Shown one piece after another: positions 34,894 to 41,823 of a stretch of 64,000 nucleotides of DNA. Origin of the DNA: CAVUAA01 sp963739345 (GTDB lineage: Bacteria; Chlamydiota; Chlamydiia; Chlamydiales; JAFEGQ01). Location: NCBI GenBank assembly GCA_963739345.1, contig CAVUAA010000001.1, positions 1,054,001-1,118,000 of the forward strand, read 5' to 3'. The notes under the pieces were generated by a model. That model did no database searches. It was not told the DNA's origin and saw only the letters and a list, made by a program, of their open reading frames with translations. The first letter of the stretch is position 1, and every line of letters starts with the position of its first letter. The position numbers and the translations under genes are program-made.

Positions 34894-36201
34894 ATGGACT
34901 GGTTCTTTACTGCCGTTGCTGAGCCCTCGTTGGGCACGGATATTGTGTTGGCCGTGGTGGCGGTGATCGCGTTTGTGATCATCGGGGTGCTGCTGGCGAG
35001 CATGATTCTCGCTACCCGGGCGAAACTGGTCAGCACAGAGGAGTGCAAGATCCTCATCAATGAAGATGAGGGGATGACGAAGAGGACGCCCGGTGGTGTC
35101 ACTCTTCTTTCAGCTCTCACCGATAATGGGATTGCGGTCCCCTCCCCTTGCGGAGGAAAGGCGACCTGCAAGCAGTGCCGGGTACAGGTGGTCGAGGGAG
35201 GCGGGGTGCCGATACAGACGGAGGTGTCGAGCTTCACTAGGAAGGAGCTGAAGGAGGGGTGGCGCCTCTCGTGCCAGTGCAAGGTGAAGGAGGATGTCCA
35301 TGTGCTCATTCCGGAAGAGCTGCTCGATGTGAAAGAGTGGACCGCCAAGGTGGTGAGCAATGACAATGTGGCCACCTTCATCAAGGAGCTGGTGGTGGAG
35401 GTTCCAGAAGAGGTGCCCTACCAATCGGGGGGCTATCTGCAGGTGCACGTGCCGCCGTTTAAGACCGACACCAACGAGTGGAAGGCGACGATGGAGGAGG
35501 CGTATCACTCTGACTGGGAGCATTTTAAGCTGTTTGATCGGGAAATAGACTTTGGTCATCTGCACGGCGATGTGATCCGCGCCTACTCGATGGCCAGCTA
35601 CCCGGCTGAAGGGAAGCGAGTCATGTTCAACATCCGAATCGCCACCCCCCCGTTTGTTAGCGGCGAGCCGCAAAAAGGGATCCCGTGGGGAATCTGCTCG
35701 AGCTACACGTTTGGATTGAAGGCGGGCGACGAGATCCGGCTATCGGGACCCTATGGCGAATCGTTCATGATTAACGACGACCGTGAGCTCGTCTTCCTCA
35801 TCGGCGGCGCCGGCTCATCCTTTGGGCGGGCCCACATCATGCACCTGTTCAAAACCGAAAACACTCATCGCAAGGTGACGCTCTGGTATGGGGCACGGTC
35901 GATGAAAGAGAACATCTATCAAGACGAATATGAGGCGCTCGACAAGGAGTTCGACAACTTCTCCTACCGCCTAGCCCTCTCTGAACCGCAGCCAGAAGAT
36001 GAGTGGCCCACCGACGATCCAATCAAAACCAACTTCCTCTTCAAGGCGTTCGAGCTGGGACAGCTAAAGAAGATGGACGAGCCCGAAGAGTGTCTCTATT
36101 ATGTGTGCGGACCGCCCCTCCACAACTCGAGCGTGATGAAGCTGCTCGACGACTATGGGGTCCCAAGGCAGAACATCATCTTGGACGACTTTGGCTCATG
36201 A
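34894..36201 (+). CDS. nqrF: Na+-translocating NADH:quinone reductase subunit F
   Basis: The NADH-oxidising entry subunit of the Na+-NQR complex, which builds a sodium gradient at the inner membrane. One N-terminal helix is followed by a [2Fe-2S] ferredoxin domain with ligands in SPCGGKATCKQC and LSCQC (residues 86-130) and a ferredoxin-reductase module with RAYSMASYPAEG (FAD), GICSSYTFGLKAGD and VFLIGGAGSSFGRAHI (NADH). ATG 34894 is chosen over an adjacent TTG. The 435 residues agree with Chlamydia NqrF. Other nqr genes are not in the window. Its stop overlaps nadE (ATGA). Confidence 0.95.
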   Translation: MDWFFTAVAEPSLGTDIVLAVVAVIAFVIIGVLLASMILATRAKLVSTEECKILINEDEGMTKRTPGGVTLLSALTDNGIAVPSPCGGKATCKQCRVQVVEGGGVPIQTEVSSFTRKELKEGWRLSCQCKVKEDVHVLIPEELLDVKEWTAKVVSNDNVATFIKELVVEVPEEVPYQSGGYLQVHVPPFKTDTNEWKATMEEAYHSDWEHFKLFDREIDFGHLHGDVIRAYSMASYPAEGKRVMFNIRIATPPFVSGEPQKGIPWGICSSYTFGLKAGDEIRLSGPYGESFMINDDRELVFLIGGAGSSFGRAHIMHLFKTENTHRKVTLWYGARSMKENIYQDEYEALDKEFDNFSYRLALSEPQPEDEWPTDDPIKTNFLFKAFELGQLKKMDEPEECLYYVCGPPLHNSSVMKLLDDYGVPRQNIILDDFGS

Positions 36202-37835
36202 AAGTTCTCGCCGCCCAGCTCAATCCAACGATTGGCGACTTCGAAGGGAACACCCAGTGGATTCTCGAGGCAATTGCCTTTGCTCGCCGTGAGCGATGCG
36301 ACCTTGTTCTCTTCCCCGAGCTTGCCCTCTGCGGCTATCCACCAGAAGACCTCCTCCTCCTTCCCGATTTCATCGAAACGTGTGAGCGGTACACCAAAAA
36401 AATCGCGCGCGAGTCGAAGGGGCTCACCGTCGTCCTCGGCGTTGCTAGGCGTTCGGACGAGGGGACAGAAAAACCGCTCCACAACTCCGCCGCCATCATC
36501 GTTGATGGAGAGATCATCGGCTACCAGGACAAGCAGCTCCTCCCCACCTATGACATCTTCGACGAGCACCGCTACTTCGCCCCCGGTCGCGGCTCCCAAA
36601 TTTGGAAGCTGTGTGGAAAAAAAGTGGCCATCACCGTCTGCGAAGATCTGTGGGCTCACGCCGAAAGACTGGTTTTCACCGAATACATCTGCGATCCCAT
36701 AGAAAAGCTGCAACATCTCGATCCCGACCTCCACCTTAGCCTCTCCAGCTCCCCATTTAGCTCTGAGAAACGATCGCTTCGCCTCGATGTGGTTGGGCGG
36801 GCGGCCCGCACCCTCGGCTGCCCCACCATCTGGTGCAACCAGGTGGGCGGCAACGACAGCCTCATCTTCGACGGACACAGCCTTGTTATTGATACCGAAG
36901 GTCAACTTCGCCAGGAGGGAAAGCGCTTTGAAGAAGACCTCATGGTTGTCGACCTTGACCACCTCCCCCCCGCCCGCGAGATCACCACCGATCCAGTCGC
37001 CGAGCTCTACCACGCCCTTGTCCTCGGCCTCCGAGACTACATGCACAAAAGCGGCTTCCACAAAGCACTCCTCGGCCTCTCTGGAGGCATCGACTCCGCC
37101 GTCGTCGCCTGCATCGCCGTCGCCGCCCTTGGCCACGACAACGTCTACGGCCTCTGCCTCCCCTCCCGCTACAGCTCCGAGCACAGCGTCCAAGATGCCG
37201 AGGCCCTCGCCAAAAACCTAAATATCAACACCAAGCTCATCCCCATCGAAGAGCCCCTCGCCGCCTTCGAGCACCTCCTCACCCCCCACTTCGACAACAA
37301 GCCTCCCGACTCCACCGAAGAGAACCTCCAGGCCCGCATCCGCGGCATGATCATCATGGCCCTCTCCAACAAGCATGGCCATATCGTCCTCTCCACCGGG
37401 AACAAAAGCGAGATGGCCACCGGCTACGCCACCCTCTACGGCGACATGTGCGGCGGCCTCAGTGTCATCAACGACGTCTCCAAGCTTCAAGTCTACGAAC
37501 TTGCCCGCTGGATCAATGAAAACAAAAACCACCCCATCCCCCAAAACACCATCACCAAGCCCCCCTCTGCCGAGCTCTCCCCCCACCAGCTTGACAGCGA
37601 CAACCTTCCCCCCTACCCCATCGTTGACGCCGTCCTCGAAGACTACGTCGAGAAGCACCTCCCTCCTGCCCAAATTGCCAAGCAGCGCAACATCGACCTC
37701 CCCATCGTCCTCGACCTCATAGGCCGCATCCACCTCAACGAGTACAAACGCCGCCAGGCTCCCCCCGGCCTACGCGTCACAGAAAAAGCCTTCAGCGTCG
37801 GCCGCCGCTTCCCCATCGTCCAAAAATTCCGCTAA
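36198..37835 (+). CDS. nadE: Glutamine-dependent NAD+ synthetase
   Basis: This enzyme amidates nicotinate adenine dinucleotide to NAD+ using glutamine nitrogen. The 545-residue form has an N-terminal nitrilase-type glutaminase domain (Glu in LFPELALCGYPPED, Lys in YQDKQLLPTYDIFDE, Cys in VCEDLW) and a C-terminal synthetase domain with P-loop LLGLSGGIDSAVVACIAVAAL. The frame is open further upstream, but ATG 36198 begins the conserved MKVLAAQLNPTIGDFEGN and overlaps the nqrF stop, so that start is firm. Coupling to nqrF joins NAD+ production with the NADH-consuming pump. Many Chlamydia species lack NAD synthesis genes, so this is an environmental-lineage trait. Confidence 0.95.
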   Translation: MKVLAAQLNPTIGDFEGNTQWILEAIAFARRERCDLVLFPELALCGYPPEDLLLLPDFIETCERYTKKIARESKGLTVVLGVARRSDEGTEKPLHNSAAIIVDGEIIGYQDKQLLPTYDIFDEHRYFAPGRGSQIWKLCGKKVAITVCEDLWAHAERLVFTEYICDPIEKLQHLDPDLHLSLSSSPFSSEKRSLRLDVVGRAARTLGCPTIWCNQVGGNDSLIFDGHSLVIDTEGQLRQEGKRFEEDLMVVDLDHLPPAREITTDPVAELYHALVLGLRDYMHKSGFHKALLGLSGGIDSAVVACIAVAALGHDNVYGLCLPSRYSSEHSVQDAEALAKNLNINTKLIPIEEPLAAFEHLLTPHFDNKPPDSTEENLQARIRGMIIMALSNKHGHIVLSTGNKSEMATGYATLYGDMCGGLSVINDVSKLQVYELARWINENKNHPIPQNTITKPPSAELSPHQLDSDNLPPYPIVDAVLEDYVEKHLPPAQIAKQRNIDLPIVLDLIGRIHLNEYKRRQAPPGLRVTEKAFSVGRRFPIVQKFR

Positions 37836-37877
37836 GTCTATCACCACAAGAACCCGTTTACCCCCAAGCACTTATCC

Positions 37878-37920
37878 TAAATTGTCACAATTGGGGACTG
37901 TCCCAGAATGTGACAATTTA
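37878..37920. repeat. 43-bp inverted repeat with GGGACTGTCCC-type core
   Basis: Outer arms TAAATTGTCACA and TGTGACAATTTA (12 bp, perfect) enclose a second palindrome around GGGGACTGTCCC. It separates the convergent nadE and epmA genes and includes the epmA stop codon. It might act as a bidirectional terminator but has no T-tract. The GGGACTGTCCC/TGTGACAATT words are a pattern I associate with repeats spread by REP-associated tyrosine transposases. Confidence 0.85.
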
Positions 37921-38715
37921 GAGGGTGACGTCCGCAATATCGCTGGCTTGATGGCGGATCATCATGAGGCGGTCAAAGCCGACGGCGACACCACAGCAAG
38001 GTGGCAAATCTCGGAGTGAATTGAGAAAAGGTTCATCGACCGGCAGATGGGGCTTGCCGGCGGCGGTGAAGCGACGGCGATGCTCGGCGGCGTCGCGCAG
38101 TTCGTCATAGCCGTTGGCCAGCTCAAAGCCGCCAGCAAACACTTCAAAACGGAGAGCGTGCTTGCCGTCCACTCGGGCGAGAGCCGCCTGGTCAGCTGGA
38201 AAGTGAGTGACAACGTGGGTGATCTTGGGATCGAGAGCGGGCTCGATCACGGTCGCTAACATCAGATGCTGCGCCTCGGGCTCTGGAGGAACGCCGCCAT
38301 GAGAAGCGAACAGTTGAGAGTAGGTGAGTTGAACAACATCTTGGTCACCGATAAAGAGGTGAACAAAGGCGACGGTCTCATCGATCATCTGCTGGAAGGT
38401 GAAACCGAGCCTGTACCACTCAGCCATGGTGAACTCAGGACGGTGGCGGGCGCCCCGTTCGCCGTCGCGGAAGACGTGACCTAGCTGGTAAATGTCGCCG
38501 CTCCCCTTCGCAAGGAGCCGCTTCATCGCATATTCGGGGCTCGAATGGAGAAACATCCGCTCACCCAAAACGCGCGCCTCGATCAGGTCAATGTGCCGAT
38601 CAATGCTGGCGTAGGGGGAGAGGGCGGCGCAGTCCACCTCCATGATCGACCGCTCGGCAAAAAACTGGCGCGACTGCGCCAGCATGAGAGCTCTATCACT
38701 TAACGCGGGAGACAT
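37918..38715 (-). CDS. epmA: Elongation factor P lysine ligase (EpmA/GenX)
   Basis: A truncated lysyl-tRNA synthetase paralogue that attaches beta-lysine to EF-P Lys34. The 265 residues cover only the class II catalytic core: MFLHSSPEYAMKRLLAKGSG (motif 2 region), FRDGERGARHRPEFTMAEWY and the C-terminal motif 3 CGVAVGFDRLMMI. The anticodon-binding domain of LysRS is absent, as expected. ATG 38715 is preferred because it gives the usual short N terminus; it overlaps the efp 3' end by 20 bp. The direct efp-epmA pairing supports the function. The beta-lysine mutase EpmB is not in the window. Confidence 0.92.
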   Translation of the reverse strand: MSPALSDRALMLAQSRQFFAERSIMEVDCAALSPYASIDRHIDLIEARVLGERMFLHSSPEYAMKRLLAKGSGDIYQLGHVFRDGERGARHRPEFTMAEWYRLGFTFQQMIDETVAFVHLFIGDQDVVQLTYSQLFASHGGVPPEPEAQHLMLATVIEPALDPKITHVVTHFPADQAALARVDGKHALRFEVFAGGFELANGYDELRDAAEHRRRFTAAGKPHLPVDEPFLNSLRDLPPCCGVAVGFDRLMMIRHQASDIADVTL

Positions 38716-39265
38716 ACTCGCCGGTGCGGGTGTCGAATTTGCAGATCTCACCCTGGTTGATGAAAATAGGCACCTGGACGCGGGCACCGCTCTCGGTGAC
38801 GGCGGGCTTGAGCACTTTGCCAGAGGCGGTGTCGCCACGGGCACCGGGATCGCACTCGGTCACCTCAAGCTCCATGAAGGTGGGCGCCTCGAGAGAGATC
38901 GGACTCCCCTTGTAGATGACCACTTCGTAGAGACTGTCATCTTTGAGCCACTGCTCCACGTCGCCAAGAGCCGAGTGAGGAACGGTAATCTGCTCAAAGG
39001 TTGTGTCGCTCATCAAGACAGCATCTTGCCCGTCCCGATAGAGGAGGCGCATCTTAGACTCTTCAATGTCCGCAAGGTCTGCCTTTTCGCCCGACTTAAA
39101 GGTCCGATCGATGGTTCTCCCATTGAGCAAGTTTTTGATTCTCACCCGGTTAAACGCCTGCCCCTTCCCCGGCTTCACAAAATCGTTGGCGATGATCAGC
39201 CACGGCTGATCGTCAATCTCAAGTTTAACTCCGGGTCGAAACTCGTTAGTGGTAATGTATGCCAT
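38696..39265 (-). CDS. efp: Elongation factor P
   Basis: EF-P rescues ribosomes stalled at polyproline. The 189 residues from ATG 39265 (MAYITTNEFRPGVKL) show the modification loop FVKPGKGQAF with Lys34 in the canonical position, followed by the two OB domains and the C-terminal VQVPIFINQGEICKFDTRTG. An upstream in-frame ATG (39310) would add 15 unrelated residues and is rejected. It is the first gene of the efp-epmA operon. Confidence 0.96.
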   Translation of the reverse strand: MAYITTNEFRPGVKLEIDDQPWLIIANDFVKPGKGQAFNRVRIKNLLNGRTIDRTFKSGEKADLADIEESKMRLLYRDGQDAVLMSDTTFEQITVPHSALGDVEQWLKDDSLYEVVIYKGSPISLEAPTFMELEVTECDPGARGDTASGKVLKPAVTESGARVQVPIFINQGEICKFDTRTGEYVSRVK

Positions 39266-39329
39266 TGATCTGAAACTCCTATCACTTGGAATTCGACAAG
39301 CATACACCAAATGAGGTATTTGGGAATAG

Positions 39330-40148
39330 ATGGAAGAATTACCCGGTCCCAGTCAAGAAGAGGCGCAAATCGCCAGAGATACCCTCGAGCGCTACTCGGG
39401 CTCGTCGATCGACGCGTTCCAGCCTTACCTACTTCTGACCAATTTCAGCCGCTACGTCGACTATTTTGCCGAGACTCGCAACCTCGAAGTGTTTGAGGGG
39501 GCGATGTTCAAAACGGCCCACGACACCAAGAATGGCATCTCCATCCTCGACTTCAAGATTGGCTCGCCCGCCGCCGCCCTCGTCGTCGACGTCTGCGCCC
39601 ACCTCCCCTTTCAGGCCTGTCTACTTCTGGGTATGTGCGCCGGCCTCCGCCGCCACTATCAAGTGGGCGACTATTTCGTCCCCATCGCCTCCATCCGCGA
39701 TGAGGGGACCTCCGACTTCTACTTTCCCAAGGAGGTACCAGCGCTCGCCAACTTTCTCGTCCAGAAGGCGGTGACCAACGTTCTCGAAGAGGACGACGTC
39801 GAGTATCACATTGGGATCACCCACACGACCAACAAGCGGTTTTGGGAGTTCAACGAGGAGTTCAAGGAGCGGCTCAACACCAACCGGGCCCAGGCGCTCG
39901 AGCTCGAATGCGCCACCATCTTCGCCGCCTCCTACCGGCACAAGCTCCCCATCGGCGCCCTCCTCCTCATCTCCGACCTCCCCCTCGCCCGCAACGGCAT
40001 CAAGACCAAGGCCAGCTCAGAGATGGTCTTCTCCGAGTTCATGTCTGATCATGTCGAGCGGGGCGTCCGCATTCTCGAAAGCATCAAAGAGCTCCAGGCC
40101 AAGCAGGTCAAAGGAGCCCGTCGCGGCCCCGGTCAACGCCGCCACTAA
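39330..40148 (+). CDS. amn: AMP nucleosidase
   Basis: This enzyme hydrolyses AMP to adenine and ribose 5-phosphate. The 272-residue short form belongs to the purine-nucleoside phosphorylase fold: FKTAHDTKNGISILDFKIGS near 62-81, LLLGMCAGLRRHYQVGDYFV near 97-116, LELECATIFAASYRHKLPIG and the catalytic-type Asp in LLISDLPL near 215. It lies directly divergent from efp, matching chlamydial order (amn beside efp). The C-terminal 20 residues are basic and variable. Confidence 0.9.
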   Translation: MEELPGPSQEEAQIARDTLERYSGSSIDAFQPYLLLTNFSRYVDYFAETRNLEVFEGAMFKTAHDTKNGISILDFKIGSPAAALVVDVCAHLPFQACLLLGMCAGLRRHYQVGDYFVPIASIRDEGTSDFYFPKEVPALANFLVQKAVTNVLEEDDVEYHIGITHTTNKRFWEFNEEFKERLNTNRAQALELECATIFAASYRHKLPIGALLLISDLPLARNGIKTKASSEMVFSEFMSDHVERGVRILESIKELQAKQVKGARRGPGQRRH

Positions 40149-40275
40149 CTACACCAATTTCTAGTTCATTATGGATTGATTATCAATATGATAGGGCTGT
40201 GTATTGCAGTAATATCGAGTCAGTGATAACATGAATTTCTAGCCAAAAAGCACACAACTATCGAGTAAATGGCCA

Positions 40276-41823
40276 ATGGATGAATACCGCCAACGCCTAG
40301 GTGATGCGCTCGAGAGGGCAAAGCAGAAATCCCGGTCGAAGCATGCCGATGTCCTTCATACAAGCGATCTTTCTCGACAGGATCGCGAACTCCTTATTTC
40401 GGGTGGTTGGCTACATGAGGTCACACGTGGATGGTACTTGCTGCTCAGGCCTGACGTCACACCCGGTGACTCGACCGCTTGGTACGCTCACTTCTGGGAA
40501 TTCCTACGCATCTACCTTGAGCACCACTATCACGGAGACTACTGCCTTTCTGCTGAGTCGTCCCTCCAGCTTCATCTTGGCGAGACGACGGTGCCGAATC
40601 AAGTCATCGCCATTGTGCAAAAGGGTGGGGGCAAGCCTAAGCAGCTGCCACATGACACGTCAGTCTATGTCTATGCCGACCCAAAAAATCTGCCGCCTGA
40701 AGAGGATCAAGAGAAGATTTACGGCTTGCGCTGTATGTCGTTGCCTCTCGCTCTATGTCGGGTTGCTCCCCGCTTCTTTCTAGACTCTCCCATCAATGCA
40801 GAAATTGCGCTTTCCACAATGGAGCAGCCCCTCAACCTCGTCCACACAGCTGCGCGCTATGGAATGCACCAAGCAGCTGGCCGACTGATTGGTGGCTACG
40901 TTCACATTGGCCGGGAGACGATCGCCGACTCTCTTCGCTCGGCCGCTAAACGGTATCGACTCCGCTTCACAGAAACTAACCCCTTCTCCGATCAGCCACC
41001 TCTCTCAATTCCGATGCTCACGCCATCGCCCTATGGGGCTCGTGTGAGGGCGCTATGGGCAATTCATCGCAACACGGTGCTCCAAAACTTTCCTGAACCG
41101 CCACTCAAGATTTCTAACAAGGAGTCTTACTTACGCAACATGGAGGGTGTATACGTTCACGACGCCTATAACTCCCTGTCGATCGAGGGATACCAGGTTA
41201 ATCCAGACCTTGTCGAGCGAGTGAGAAACGAGCTTTGGAATCCGAAAGCCAATTCCAATGACGCGTCCGAGCGCAACGCACTGGCCGCCCGCGGCTACTA
41301 CGAGGCATTTCAGGCGGTGAAACAATCGGTCTCTGCGGTCTTAGATAGCTCTTCACCGGGGAAGATCGTACAGGCCAATTTGCATGCGTGGTATACGGCG
41401 CTTTTCTCTCCGTCTATCGATGCAGGTCTTATCTCTTCCCGAGACCTCGCCGGCTACCGTCGGGGCCCGGTCTATATTCGAGGGTCACGTCATGTGCCCC
41501 CTCCACGCGAAGCGCTCCTCGACGCTATGAGTGCATTTTTTGACTGCTTGCAAACTGAGGAGCATCCCGCTGTACGTGCGATCTTGGGCCACTACATCTT
41601 CGTCCACATTCACCCCTATCCAGACGGTAACGGACGGACTGCCCGTTTTTTAATGAACACAATGCTCGCCTCCGGCGGTTACCCGTGGACCGTTATTCGA
41701 GTGGCGCGACGCAATGAGTACATCACCGCTCTAGAAAACACGACCATTAATCAAGACATTGGCCCCTTCGCCAAGTTTGTCGCAGAAGAGCTTCAAGCCA
41801 GCGTCAAGCTAGTGCAGAAATGA
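40276..41823 (+). CDS. Fic-domain AMPylase fused to an AbiEi-like antitoxin domain
   Basis: The 515-residue protein has an N-terminal region (1-190) resembling AbiEi-type antitoxins (VLHTSDLSRQDRELLISGGW, then LHEVTRGWYLLL and YCLSAESSLQLHLGETTVPN). The C-terminal Fic domain carries the full active-site motif HPYPDGNGRTAR (His446). An inhibitory-helix motif S-x3-E-G at Ser300/Glu304/Gly305 (NSLSIEGY) marks a class II Fic that holds its own inhibition. Fic enzymes attach AMP or other phosphate-containing groups to target proteins. It is inserted between amn and mfd, which are near neighbours in Chlamydia, so it was probably gained; similar proteins are frequent in Proteobacteria. The target is unknown. 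Confidence 0.9.
   Translation: MDEYRQRLGDALERAKQKSRSKHADVLHTSDLSRQDRELLISGGWLHEVTRGWYLLLRPDVTPGDSTAWYAHFWEFLRIYLEHHYHGDYCLSAESSLQLHLGETTVPNQVIAIVQKGGGKPKQLPHDTSVYVYADPKNLPPEEDQEKIYGLRCMSLPLALCRVAPRFFLDSPINAEIALSTMEQPLNLVHTAARYGMHQAAGRLIGGYVHIGRETIADSLRSAAKRYRLRFTETNPFSDQPPLSIPMLTPSPYGARVRALWAIHRNTVLQNFPEPPLKISNKESYLRNMEGVYVHDAYNSLSIEGYQVNPDLVERVRNELWNPKANSNDASERNALAARGYYEAFQAVKQSVSAVLDSSSPGKIVQANLHAWYTALFSPSIDAGLISSRDLAGYRRGPVYIRGSRHVPPPREALLDAMSAFFDCLQTEEHPAVRAILGHYIFVHIHPYPDGNGRTARFLMNTMLASGGYPWTVIRVARRNEYITALENTTINQDIGPFAKFVAEELQASVKLVQK

Noticed and set aside
36003..36197. Upstream extension of nadE to 36003
   Set aside because: The extension is inside nqrF in another frame and lacks similarity; ATG 36198 fits the family start exactly.
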